16,388 bases of DNA. Origin: Bacteroidota bacterium. Its GTDB lineage: Bacteria; Bacteroidota; Bacteroidia; Flavobacteriales; Weeksellaceae. Position 1 is the stretch's first letter, and every line of letters starts with the position of its first letter. The translations under genes were made by a program, and so were the position numbers. Of this stretch, positions 1 to 7,081 are shown piece after piece. Location of the stretch: the NCBI GenBank assembly GCA_023419095.1, contig JAEZYN010000022.1, positions 1-16,388 of the forward strand, read 5' to 3'. The notes under the pieces are model-generated. The model searched no databases. It was not told the origin of the DNA and saw only the letters and a program-made list of their open reading frames with translations.

Positions 1-1
1 T

Positions 2-928
2 ATGAAAGTTACCGTAGTAGGAGCAGGTGCAGTAGGCGCGAGTTGCGCAGAGTATATTGCAATGAAAAATTTTGCCTCAGAAGTAGTTTTAGTAGACATC
101 AAGGAGGGTTTTGCAGAAGGTAAGGCCATGGATCTGATGCAGACCGCGTCACTGAATGGTTTTGATACCAAGGTGACCGGCACTACCGGAGATTACAGCA
201 AAACTGCAGGTTCCAAAGTAGCCGTGATCACTTCCGGAATCCCTAGAAAACCGGGCATGACCAGAGAAGAGCTGATCGGCATCAATGCGGGCATCGTGAA
301 AGAGGTTACAGAAAACCTGGTGAAACATTCGCCGGACGTGATCATCATTGTGGTTTCGAACCCGATGGATACCATGGCTTACCTTGTACACAAAACTTCC
401 GGATTACCGAAAAACAAAATCATCGGTATGGGCGGCGCGCTTGATTCTGCACGTTTCAAATACAGACTGGCCGAAGCGCTGGATTGCCCGATTTCAGATG
501 TTGACGGAATGGTAATCGCTGCACACAGCGACACCGGAATGTTACCACTGATGAGCAAAGCCACACGTAACGGTGTTCCTGTAACTGAATTTTTAGATGC
601 TGAAAAGCAGGCTTATGTGGAAGAAGAAACCAAGGTAGGCGGCGCAACGCTGACCAAACTTTTAGGAACTTCTGCCTGGTACGCACCGGGAGCGGCAGTT
701 TCAGTAATGGTACAATCTATCCTTTGCGACCACAAAAAAATGATTCCATGTTCATTAATGCTTGACGGTGAATACGGCGAAAGCGATATCTGCTTAGGCG
801 TTCCGGCAATCATCGGCAAAGATGGCGTTGAAAAAATTGTGGAGATCAGCCTGACCGATGCAGAAAAAGAAAAATTTGCAACAGCTGCGAAAGCGGTGAG
901 AGAAGTAAACGGGGATTTGAAGTTCTAA
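2..928 (+). CDS. mdh: Malate dehydrogenase (LDH-type, NAD-dependent)
   Basis: This enzyme interconverts malate and oxaloacetate with NAD in the TCA cycle, in the cytoplasm. The 308-residue protein starts at the ATG at base 2 with the Rossmann signature GAGAVGA (residues 7-13). Asp32 at the end of the second strand is the usual NAD-selecting acid. The substrate-loop arginines are in IPRKPGMTR (Arg82, Arg88), Asn120 is in VVSNPMD, and the catalytic pair appears to be Asp148 (or its neighbour in LDSAR, with Arg151) and His175. The motif around the catalytic histidine reads AAHSDTG instead of the commoner GGHGDT. I believe this is a lineage variant, since the His and Asp remain. Length is normal for the LDH-like MDH group. 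The upstream region is outside the window, so the promoter cannot be judged. A strong terminator follows 20 bp after the stop, so transcription probably ends here. Confidence 0.96.
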   Translation: MKVTVVGAGAVGASCAEYIAMKNFASEVVLVDIKEGFAEGKAMDLMQTASLNGFDTKVTGTTGDYSKTAGSKVAVITSGIPRKPGMTREELIGINAGIVKEVTENLVKHSPDVIIIVVSNPMDTMAYLVHKTSGLPKNKIIGMGGALDSARFKYRLAEALDCPISDVDGMVIAAHSDTGMLPLMSKATRNGVPVTEFLDAEKQAYVEEETKVGGATLTKLLGTSAWYAPGAAVSVMVQSILCDHKKMIPCSLMLDGEYGESDICLGVPAIIGKDGVEKIVEISLTDAEKEKFATAAKAVREVNGDLKF

Positions 929-948
929 AAAACCGATTTTATATAAAG

Positions 949-977
949 AAAACCTTCCGGAAGCGGAAGGTTTTTTT
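949..977 (+). terminator. Rho-independent terminator of mdh
   Basis: A perfect stem pairs 949-959 with 964-974 (core AACCTTCCG / CGGAAGGTT) around a GAAG loop, running into seven T residues (971-977). It lies about 20 bp after the mdh stop. Confidence 0.93.
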
Positions 978-1442
978 GTGCGTTTGGTGTAGACATGTTC
1001 GGGACTTGTTGCGGATTTGTTGCCAAAGCAGGTGTTTTTCGGGAGCAAACGGGAAGGATTACCGAACAAGGGTGCAACAACAATGTAATAAGGTTAAAAA
1101 CGACTTTCCTGTAAGTAATAATATATCGCAAGAAAAAACCCCGCAGACACGCGAGGCGCTAAATGTTCCCACAAAGGATTAATACTTATTGTGAATTGCT
1201 TTCAAATTATTACATCAAAAAATAATGAATTATTTCCATTTCTTTAATGAACTGCGACCTCATGCCTGCTGTGATTATCTCACTCCGCAATAGGCCCATC
1301 TGAAATCAGAGAAGCTAATGAAAAGATGGAAGGACTATAAACACCATTTTAGTGCTGAAAATGCAGGTGTACAGTTTTATTCATTATCAGTTATATTTGT
1401 ACAGCTATATCAGAATTTAGTTATTAATCTGTATAGTTATTT

Positions 1443-1464
1443 CAGGACGGGTCCAGGACGGGTC
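1443..1464. repeat. 11-bp tandem duplication
   Basis: CAGGACGGGTC occurs twice in immediate succession (1443-1453 and 1454-1464). It is a perfect direct duplication in otherwise AT-rich sequence. It may be a slippage product or a decayed target-site trace. No function is evident. Confidence 0.8.
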
Positions 1465-1546
1465 AGCCTCTCCGATACTTCATAGATACCCGGTACATGG
1501 CTTCTTTTTTAGAAAGATAAAATTAATAATAATTTTAACCCCGATG

Positions 1547-1567
1547 GCGTGGATTTGTAATCCGTGC
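1547..1567. repeat. REP-like palindrome, copy 1
   Basis: The core GGATTTGTAATCC (1551-1563) is an imperfect palindrome flanked by GCGT and GTGC. Eighteen of its 21 bases match copy 2 at 1626-1646. Such GGATTnnnAATCC elements are the kind that flank RAYT transposases in Bacteroidetes, and a RAYT remnant lies 110 bp downstream. Confidence 0.75.
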
Positions 1568-1574
1568 TTGTAAA

Positions 1575-1604
1575 AAAGAGTTGACGATAAAAAGTCAGCT
1601 CTTT
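1575..1604. repeat. Hairpin between the two REP-like palindromes
   Basis: AAAGAGTTGAC (1575-1585) pairs with GTCAGCTCTTT (1594-1604) through 11 positions with one G-U, around an 8-base A-rich loop. It sits midway between the two palindromes, so it is probably part of the same composite element. On the plus strand it could act as a weak terminator, but no long T run follows. Confidence 0.65.
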
Positions 1605-1625
1605 GTTGTATAATAAATCGCGCTC

Positions 1626-1646
1626 GCGCGGATTTCTAATCCGTGC
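1626..1646. repeat. REP-like palindrome, copy 2
   Basis: The core GGATTTCTAATCC (1630-1642) has flanks GCGC and GTGC. It is in the same orientation as copy 1, 79 bp start to start. It lies 32 bp upstream of the ATG of the broken transposase, the usual position of REP sequences next to a RAYT gene. Confidence 0.75.
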
Positions 1647-1677
1647 TCCAATTGTCATTAAATTTATAAAAAAACTG

Positions 1678-1757
1678 ATGTCATCAAAATACAAGCGACC
1701 TATATAGATGCTGCTTATTTCATGACTATCACTTCAGAGGGCTGGGTGAATGTTTTC
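1678..1757 (+). pseudogene. Truncated, frameshifted REP-associated tyrosine transposase (IS200-like, Y1) N-terminus
   Basis: From the ATG at 1678 the frame reads MSSKYK and soon meets a stop. A one-base shift around 1693-1697 restores a second frame reading ATYIDAAYFMTIT, then SEGWVNVF to about 1757. Joined, this resembles the start of flavobacterial RAYT transposases (form MSxKYKAT...AYFITITVVGWVDVF), as I remember that family. The catalytic HxH motif and the Tyr of the Y1 domain, which come later in the protein, are absent: downstream of 1757 neither frame continues the family and stops follow. It is a remnant without activity. The REP-like palindromes at 1547 and 1626 fit a former RAYT/REP unit. 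The shift could in principle be a sequencing error, but truncation would remain. Confidence 0.62.
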
Positions 1758-1933
1758 AGAAGTCGAAAGCAAAAGAGAGCGGATGCTGGACTGTTTTAAA
1801 AGAAGCATGTGCCCATCTTTCGCATGACCTGAAGACTTGCCGCATTTGGCCGAAAACAATCAACGCAGTAATTGAATTCCGGAAATCTCATTCCATCCTG
1901 GTGCCAGATCACCTCCCGGTATCTTTCCTTCGC

Positions 1934-1958
1934 GGTGGCTGAGCCTGTCGAAGCCACC
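1934..1958. repeat. Palindromic repeat of the GAGCCTGTCGA type, copy 1
   Basis: Arms GGTGGCT (1934-1940) and AGCCACC (1952-1958) flank the centre GAGCCTGTCGA. I recall this GGTGGyTGAGCCTGTCGA form as a dispersed intergenic repeat of flavobacteria. This is the best-preserved of three copies within 140 bp. Confidence 0.7.
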
Positions 1959-2012
1959 TGTTGTAAATCCAAACTTCTCAGCCTCCGTCCTCTCGCAGCA
2001 ACCCAGAGTCTT

Positions 2013-2028
2013 TCACAGGCTCAGGCAC
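2013..2028. repeat. Degenerate copy 2 of the GAGCCTGTCGA repeat (inverted)
   Basis: TCACAGGCTCAGGCACC is the reverse complement of a decayed repeat core (GGTGCCTGAGCCTGTGA). It retains the GAGCCTGT centre in opposite orientation to copy 1. Confidence 0.55.
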
Positions 2029-2045
2029 CGCGCATAAAATCCACA

Positions 2046-2070
2046 GTGATGGCTGAGCCTGGCCAACCAC
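2046..2070. repeat. Degenerate copy 3 of the GAGCCTGTCGA repeat
   Basis: GTGATGGCTGAGCCTGGCC followed by AACCAC keeps the TGGCTGAGCCTG core and the outline of both arms with several mismatches, in the same orientation as copy 1. Confidence 0.55.
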
Positions 2071-2156
2071 ATAATTCCGGGATTCCCGCTCCGCAGGATC
2101 GGGTCGCAATGGCAGACTCCCGCCGTGCCTGAACCTCACCCTAACCTAGCCTTAAC

Positions 2157-2191
2157 CTTTCGCTCACCCTCTAATGCATCCCTTCGCTCAC
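2157..2191. repeat. Short direct repeat spanning the efflux transporter stop codon
   Basis: CCTTTCGCTCAC (2157-2168) and CCCTTCGCTCAC (2180-2191) differ at one base, 23 bp apart. The second encodes the last residues (VSEG) of the transporter on the minus strand, and the first lies just beyond its stop. This suggests a small tandem duplication at the gene's 3' end. Confidence 0.6.
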
Positions 2192-3751
2192 GTCTATCGG
2201 TTCGCGGCCTTTGCTCTGTTTCACAAACAGCACGAACGGAATACAGATCAGAAACAGAATGCCGAGGTACAGGAAAACATCCATATAAGAAAGCACCGAC
2301 GCCTGTTTCAGCACACTAAGGTCGAGAATCTTATAGGCCGATTGCAGCGCGGCGTCGGGCGGTGAACCTTTCGCTATAAAGCTGGCCTTAAGACCCGCAA
2401 TGCGCTGCTGCACATCGAAACTGTTGGCATCCAGATACTGCGCGAGGTTCGCGCGGTGAATCACCGTCTGACTTGAAATAAAGGTCGTGATTGCCGCGAT
2501 GCCGAATGAACCGCCAAGCTGCCGCATCATGCCGGTGAAAGCCGCACCCTGACCGATTTCCTGGCCCCGCAGTGTGCTGAGTGCGAGTGACGTGACCGGA
2601 ATAAAAAGCAGGCCGAGGCCCGCACCGCGGACGATCAGCATCCAGAAGAAATCCTCTTTGCCCGTATTGGGCGTCAGTATCTTATACCCCCAGAAACTGT
2701 ATATGAAGAAGATCAGCAGACCGAGCGAAACCAGCCACTGCTGCTTCACGCCGCGGGTAAGAAGGCGACCGATAAGCGGCATCATAAACGCGGTGGTAAG
2801 TGCCGCCGGAATCATTAAAGCACCCGACTGCAGCGCGGTCCACCCCAAAATACTCTGCGTGTAGAGCGGTACGATGAAGGTAGAGCCATACAGACCGAAT
2901 CCGAGGATAAATGACATGACGGTTCCGATCCGCAGATTACCGTTCCTGAGTACGCGCAGCTCCACGATCGGATACCGGCACGTAAGTTCACGCCACAGCA
3001 AGAGGATAAAACCGACAATCGCAGTAGCGGTTAGGAATACAATTTCACGGCTCTCAAACCAGTCTTCTTCATGCCCTTTTTCGAGGATATACTGAAGGGA
3101 ACCGACCGTTATTGCTAGCAGAATAATGCCATACCAGTCCACATCCCCCGCTTTTCGTTTTTCGGAATATTTCGGGCTCCGCACAAACTGAATCGTCATC
3201 AGCGTTGCGGCAATCCCGATCGGAATATTGATGTAAAAGATGAACGGCCAGCTGTAATTGTCGACAATATAGCCGCCCAGCGGCGGGCCCAGCGTGGGAC
3301 CGATGATGACGCCTAGACCGTAGATCGCCTGCGCCATGCTGCGTTTTTCGATGGGGTAGGACTCTGTAATGATGGTCTGCGAAGTCACCAGTAGTGCGCC
3401 GCCGCCGATACCCTGCATCAGCCGGAAGAACACGAGTTCCCAAATATTGGTGGCATTGCCGCACAGAAATGAGAAGACCGTGAATATCACGATGGAGGCA
3501 GCGAAATAGTTTCGGCGGCCAAACTGCTGCGAAAGCCAGCTCGTCATCGGAACAATGATCACGTTGCCGATGGCGTAGGCGGTAATTACCCAGCCGACTT
3601 CCGACAGCGTCGCGCCGAGGTTCCCTTTCATTTCATTCAGCGCCACATTCACAATCGTGGAATCCACGATCTCGAGAAGCGCACACAAAATAGCCGTCAC
3701 GGTGATGATGACGCGCCGTGCGCCGTATTCTACTAACGAATCCTGTAACAT
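2171..3751 (-). CDS. EmrB/QacA-type (DHA2) multidrug efflux MFS transporter
   Basis: This inner-membrane drug:proton antiporter of 526 residues has the 14-helix DHA2 architecture. Family signatures are clear: VDSTIVNVAL in helix 1 (motif D1, Asp30), FGRR after helix 2 (motif A remnant, 77-80), RLMQGIGGG (motif B region, Arg110) and the antiporter motif C GLGVIIGPTLGPPLGG (145-160). The C-terminal end is hydrophilic and charged. It is the last gene of the operon, 56 bp after the HlyD-type adaptor, so it should export drugs through the adaptor and the TolC-type channel as in E. coli EmrAB-TolC. The substrate cannot be told from sequence. The ATG at 3751 is a good start and no truncation is seen. 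The efflux genes look more GC-rich than those right of 10 kb. Confidence 0.95.
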   Translation of the reverse strand: MLQDSLVEYGARRVIITVTAILCALLEIVDSTIVNVALNEMKGNLGATLSEVGWVITAYAIGNVIIVPMTSWLSQQFGRRNYFAASIVIFTVFSFLCGNATNIWELVFFRLMQGIGGGALLVTSQTIITESYPIEKRSMAQAIYGLGVIIGPTLGPPLGGYIVDNYSWPFIFYINIPIGIAATLMTIQFVRSPKYSEKRKAGDVDWYGIILLAITVGSLQYILEKGHEEDWFESREIVFLTATAIVGFILLLWRELTCRYPIVELRVLRNGNLRIGTVMSFILGFGLYGSTFIVPLYTQSILGWTALQSGALMIPAALTTAFMMPLIGRLLTRGVKQQWLVSLGLLIFFIYSFWGYKILTPNTGKEDFFWMLIVRGAGLGLLFIPVTSLALSTLRGQEIGQGAAFTGMMRQLGGSFGIAAITTFISSQTVIHRANLAQYLDANSFDVQQRIAGLKASFIAKGSPPDAALQSAYKILDLSVLKQASVLSYMDVFLYLGILFLICIPFVLFVKQSKGREPIDVSEGMH

Positions 3752-3807
3752 ATAGATTAGGCAGGCCAGCTATGGCGAAAGATTTTTGCCCGCCAGCCTG
3801 TTTGGTT

Positions 3808-4926
3808 TTAATTTAAACTGACGGTTGTTTTCACATTCATCCCGGCGCGCAGTTTTTTGGCAAGTGCAGGTTCCAAACCGACGAAATCAATTTTTACGGG
3901 CAGGCGCTGCACCACTTTCACGAAATTCCCGCTCGCATTATCCGGCGGAAGGATGGAGAATGAAGAACCGGTAGCCGGCGAAAAGGAACTCACCACACCG
4001 TGAAAAACGTGATCAGGAAATGCATCGATTTCTACCTCAACATGCTGACCTTCGACCATTTTTGAGATCTGTGTTTCTTTGAAGTTCGCAATGATCCATT
4101 TGTCACTGTTCCGCACCAGACTGAAAAGCTGGGTGCCCGCCTGCAGGAACTGACCTTTCTGCACCGGAACTTTAGCCACAATGCCGTCTTCAGGCGCGGT
4201 GATCACCGTGTACGAAAGGTTGAGCCGCGCATTCTCCACATCCACTTCCCTTTGTTTGGCAATAGCACCCGCCACGCCGATCTGCTCGGAGCTTGCCGCC
4301 GTCTGCGATGTCACAATACCGGTCTGCTGTGCTGCCTGGTTGCGCTGGCTGACCAGGATCTGCAGCTGCCGGTCCGCCGACTGCTTTGCGGCCAGAGCCG
4401 TTTCGTACTGCTGTTGTGTGATGCTATGATCTTTTACCAGATTGCTGTATCTCGTGAGATCCTGCGCCGTCCTCCAGACATTTACTTTCGCAGCTTCGAT
4501 CTGTGCATTGGCTGTGGCGATCGCGGCGTTGGCGGAACTGATGTTTTTTGAGGCCGCACTGGTGGTGGCACGTGCGGTCGAAATATTGCTTCTCGCAGTG
4601 CCAAGTGCGGCCTGCGCAGCTTCAAGCGCCAGTTTTTGATCCCGGTTGTCGAGGATGATCAGCGTATCTCCCTTTTTTACAGATTGGTTGTCTTTTACTT
4701 TTACTTCGGCGATATAGCCGGATATTTTCGAGATAACCGGGCTCATATCGGATGCGATCTGCGCATCATCGGTTACCTCATGGGTTTGCGAAAATGAGTA
4801 GGTGTGATAGCCGTAAAGACCACCGATTAGTACCACTGCGGCTAAAATCAGCGGAAACAGTATATTCTTCTTCTTTGCGGGTTGCGGAAAAAGTTCCGGT
4901 TGCGCCGGGTTGGTGTTATTATCCAT
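3808..4926 (-). CDS. HlyD/EmrA-family membrane fusion protein (efflux adaptor)
   Basis: This periplasmic adaptor links the inner-membrane pump to the outer-membrane channel. The 372-residue protein has a short cytoplasmic N-terminus rich in Pro, Gln and Lys, one membrane anchor (about residues 21-42, FPLILAAVVLIGG), then a lipoyl-like half (VSPVISKISGYIAEV-type segment, here SDMSPVISKISGYIAEV, and KKGDTLIILD). A long Ala/Gln-rich coiled-coil hairpin spans about 80-215. The second lipoyl half carries APEDGIVAKVPVQKGQFLQAG, followed by a beta-barrel region. Anchor and hairpin match EmrA rather than lipid-anchored AcrA, since there is no lipobox. The gene lies between the TolC-type gene (34 bp gap) and the DHA2 transporter (56 bp gap), so the three are probably cotranscribed and form one pump. 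Confidence 0.94.
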   Translation of the reverse strand: MDNNTNPAQPELFPQPAKKKNILFPLILAAVVLIGGLYGYHTYSFSQTHEVTDDAQIASDMSPVISKISGYIAEVKVKDNQSVKKGDTLIILDNRDQKLALEAAQAALGTARSNISTARATTSAASKNISSANAAIATANAQIEAAKVNVWRTAQDLTRYSNLVKDHSITQQQYETALAAKQSADRQLQILVSQRNQAAQQTGIVTSQTAASSEQIGVAGAIAKQREVDVENARLNLSYTVITAPEDGIVAKVPVQKGQFLQAGTQLFSLVRNSDKWIIANFKETQISKMVEGQHVEVEIDAFPDHVFHGVVSSFSPATGSSFSILPPDNASGNFVKVVQRLPVKIDFVGLEPALAKKLRAGMNVKTTVSLN

Positions 4927-4960
4927 TGTTTGTGGGCTTATGAAGTGTATTGGTTAATGT

Positions 4961-6277
4961 TTAGTTAAATGAAAGTATGCCGGCAGTCTGTCTGAGTTTC
5001 CGGTTCGCCAGTGCGGCATCCGCGCGCGCGTTGAGTACGCTTACATTGGCAGAAATCTGTGCGGCGTCCGCATCCAGCAGTTCGGTGATGGAGGCTAGTC
5101 CGTTATCGAATTTATTTTTGGTGACGCGGTAATTTTCATTCGCCTGTGACGCAGCTTTTTCGAAAACTGCAATCCTGCGTCTGGCATAGTCCGCGTTTTG
5201 ATAGTCGCGGTTGACTTCAAGTTTTATCTGGTCGTTCATCATTTCTCCCGTTGCAGAAAGCTGCTGGGCACGTGCCTGCGCCTCCATTAATGATGCGTTC
5301 TTCTTCCACAGGTTATCGATATTGTACTGAATACTGACACCGATGTTGGCGGCATTCATTACGGTAAGAATTCCGGGCACATCAGCCGCCACGTATCCAC
5401 CTGTAAGCGCCACGGTCGGCAGGCTTTCAGCCCTGGCAGATTTAATGCCGAGCGCCGCGGCCTTTTGCTGATAATCCAGCGCCTGAAGGTCTTTACGGTT
5501 AGCACCAGCTGCGTCAAGATAATAGGCCAAAGGCGCATTTTCGCTTACTTCAGCGGCATAATCAGGATCTGCTTCGATCTGTGTGTTTTCCGGAAGACCG
5601 AGCAACAGATCCATATTGATCATCGCGATAGTGTAGTCATTCCGCGCTTCAAGCAGCTGGAGTTCAATATTTGAAGTTTGCAGGTTTGCCTTTAGACGGT
5701 CATTTCGCGCGATAACGCCATTGTTTTCAAGCCTGAGAAAAGATTCATCGCGCTTTGCAGAGGCAGTAAGATTTTCCTCGAGCACCCTGATGGCCTGATG
5801 GGCTTTGAAAAGGTTGTTGTACGCCTGCGATATATTATACGCGATGGCTGAACGGTCATTTTCCGCCGACAGTTTCGCGGCCTCCATGAGATACTGTGCC
5901 GATTCGATTCCGTATTTTATTCGTCCGCCGGAAAACAGCGGCAATGAGGCAGCCACGTTACCGAAAAATGCCGAGTTGGCCTTTGGTGTGCTGTTTCCGT
6001 TTTCAGACGGCGGCATTATTTTGAGACTGACGTCGGCGTTCGCGAGTGCCAGTGCGCTGCCCGAAACTTTCAGTGACGGCAGCCGCCTGTTTTCAGCTTC
6101 CAGGACATGCGCGGCGGCTTCCTGAATCTTAGCCGCATCTATTTTCAGGTTTTTTGAATTCTGAATACCCAAACGCACGGCTTCATCCAGCGTAAGTGTG
6201 CGCTGCTCCTGCCCGGAAATTGAGGTGGCTGCGAGGGCGAGGGCGAAGAGCGCTAAGTTTTTAATTTTTATCATCAT
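4961..6277 (-). CDS. TolC-type outer membrane efflux protein
   Basis: This outer-membrane factor forms the exit duct of a tripartite pump. The 438-residue precursor has a signal peptide (KIKNLALFALALAATSISG, with likely cleavage near residues 22-23) and no lipobox Cys. Two tandem OEP-type repeats follow. The first begins LTLDEAVRLGIQNSKNLK, with LPLFSGGRIKYGIE marking a strand-helix junction. The second contains LPTVALTGGYV and ends in a helix with NKFDNGLASITELLDAD, a classic TolC-family motif. The ATG at 6277 overlaps the last 17 bases of the upstream TetR gene, suggesting translational coupling in one operon with the adaptor and transporter downstream. Since the operon carries its own channel, the pump need not borrow a general TolC. 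Confidence 0.93.
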   Translation of the reverse strand: MMIKIKNLALFALALAATSISGQEQRTLTLDEAVRLGIQNSKNLKIDAAKIQEAAAHVLEAENRRLPSLKVSGSALALANADVSLKIMPPSENGNSTPKANSAFFGNVAASLPLFSGGRIKYGIESAQYLMEAAKLSAENDRSAIAYNISQAYNNLFKAHQAIRVLEENLTASAKRDESFLRLENNGVIARNDRLKANLQTSNIELQLLEARNDYTIAMINMDLLLGLPENTQIEADPDYAAEVSENAPLAYYLDAAGANRKDLQALDYQQKAAALGIKSARAESLPTVALTGGYVAADVPGILTVMNAANIGVSIQYNIDNLWKKNASLMEAQARAQQLSATGEMMNDQIKLEVNRDYQNADYARRRIAVFEKAASQANENYRVTKNKFDNGLASITELLDADAAQISANVSVLNARADAALANRKLRQTAGILSFN

Positions 6278-6878
6278 AACCCAGAAGGTGTTTTAGAACT
6301 GAATGAATATGGTTTTTTAAACTTTCGAAATATTCGCTTTCATAATGAGCGCCGCCGTGAACGAAATCTTTATAAACAGGCATGGTATTGAGTGCGGTGA
6401 AAATTGTTCCCGACACGGTGGAATGAAGAAACTCCAGCCGCGGACGGCGTGTAAAAACTTTCCTCTCAAGCCCGCTTTCAATCAGTTCACGATAGATTTC
6501 GAGAAAACCCATTTTGGAATCATTTAAAAACTTCACGATATGCGGATTTTTGTTCGTGAGCTGCTCGCGCTGCATGATGAGGTAAAAAGTTCTGAGGCTT
6601 CTCACACGGTCCGTATAGCGGTCGATGATCTTATGCAATTTTTGCCATTCGTTCAGGTTTTCATCGGCGATAACGTCTTTGCTGAAGGCGAGGCTCTGGC
6701 TCATTCGGAATTCAAAAATCTTTTCAAAAAGTTTTTCCTTTGAGCCAAAATAGTAGGATATCATCGATACATTCACGTTGGCTTCAGTGGCAATGGCCCG
6801 CGTCGAGGTAGCGTCAAAACCCTTTTCTGCAAAAAGTTTCTCTGCCGCGAATAGTATATTGTCTTCTTTTGAAATCAC
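6261..6878 (-). CDS. TetR/AcrR-family transcriptional regulator of the efflux operon
   Basis: A TetR-type repressor: the N-terminal helix-turn-helix covers about residues 23-46 (TSTRAIATEANVNVSMISYYFG, followed by SKEKLF), and a helical ligand-binding domain fills the rest. Being first in the operon and overlapping the TolC gene by 17 bp, it most likely represses its own operon until a substrate binds. I chose the GTG at 6878 (VISKEDNILFAAEKLF, 205 residues). The frame stays open upstream to an ATG at 6923 and a TTG at 6932, but a good promoter -7 box (6908-6901) lies inside that extension and a palindrome overlaps the TTG. A start at 6923 cannot be excluded if another promoter exists. Family assignment is firm; the start is about 60 percent sure. 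Confidence 0.9.
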   Translation of the reverse strand: MISKEDNILFAAEKLFAEKGFDATSTRAIATEANVNVSMISYYFGSKEKLFEKIFEFRMSQSLAFSKDVIADENLNEWQKLHKIIDRYTDRVRSLRTFYLIMQREQLTNKNPHIVKFLNDSKMGFLEIYRELIESGLERKVFTRRPRLEFLHSTVSGTIFTALNTMPVYKDFVHGGAHYESEYFESLKNHIHSVLKHLLGYDDKN

Positions 6879-6900
6879 TGCTTTTGTGTTTTTGCGGGTG

Positions 6901-6936
6901 CAAAGGTAAATCGTTTTTTTCATATAAATCAAACGA
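6901..6936 (-). promoter_or_regulatory. Bacteroidetes-type promoter of the tetR-efflux operon
   Basis: On the minus strand TTTG (6933-6930) is separated by 21 bp from TACCTTTG (6908-6901), matching the Bacteroidetes sigma consensus TTTG-N17-23-TAnnTTTG. Transcription would begin near 6896, only some 18 nt ahead of the GTG at 6878. Confidence 0.65.
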
Positions 6937-6947
6937 TTGATTGATTT
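6926..6947. promoter_or_regulatory. Palindromic operator candidate for the TetR regulator
   Basis: AATCAA-ACGA-TTGATT (6927-6942) is a perfect inverted repeat, and a second reading pairs AAATCAA (6926-6932) with TTGATTT (6941-6947). It overlaps the -33 region of the operon promoter, where a TetR dimer would block transcription. Binding is inferred from position and symmetry. Confidence 0.55.
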
Positions 6948-7047
6948 TTTTTAAATAAATTTTTAGATTTTATGCTGATTGATTCGCGGCATTTTTATCA
7001 TTAAGCATAATTGAAGTAAGACCATTACCCGATTGCGTATTAACCGT

Positions 7048-7055
7048 TATCTTTG
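7048..7055 (+). promoter_or_regulatory. -7 promoter element of pafA
   Basis: TATCTTTG matches TAnnTTTG exactly and lies 26 bp before the pafA ATG, giving a leader of about 20 nt. No convincing -33 TTTG was found at the usual spacing. Confidence 0.6.
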
Positions 7056-7081
7056 TGGTGTTTAATTATTAAATAAAAATT

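Larger units (their letters stand above)
978..2170. other. Long gene-poor intergenic stretch with repeat and transposase remnants
   Basis: No intact gene could be supported over nearly 1.2 kb between the mdh terminator and the 3' end of the efflux operon. Reading frames here are short and lack recognisable families. What it does hold is listed separately: an 11-bp tandem duplication, two REP-like palindromes, a hairpin, a broken transposase N-terminus and degenerate copies of another palindromic repeat. From about 978 to 1440 I see only AT-rich sequence without clear structure, including a 55-codon open frame at 1318-1485 that I do not recognise. The mosaic looks like a decayed insertion hot spot between convergent transcription units. 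Confidence 0.7.

Noticed and set aside
511..541. Malate dehydrogenase with AAHSDTG in place of GGHGDT as a loss of function
   Set aside because: The catalytic His and following Asp are kept, and I recall the same variant in related flavobacterial enzymes, so it is a lineage feature.
1318..1485. Open frame of 55 codons (MKRWKDYKHHFSAE...)
   Set aside because: No recognised family, no promoter element, and it contains the 11-bp tandem duplication. It may be a gene fragment but cannot be supported.
1547..1646. Possible CRISPR repeats
   Set aside because: There are only two palindromic copies with imperfect identity and no further repeat-spacer units or cas genes.
1509..1694. Minus-strand open frame of 61 codons (ARIRNPRERDLLYNKEL...)
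   Set aside because: It is a translation across the REP-like palindromes and the hairpin; the apparent peptide motifs come from the repeats.
1872..2132. Plus-strand open frame of 86 codons in the repeat cluster
   Set aside because: It is composed of the GAGCCTGTCGA repeats and low-complexity sequence, with no protein-like pattern.
3069..3464. 131-codon minus-strand frame inside the efflux transporter
   Set aside because: It is an alternative-frame shadow of the transporter; His/Arg-rich and without family signal.
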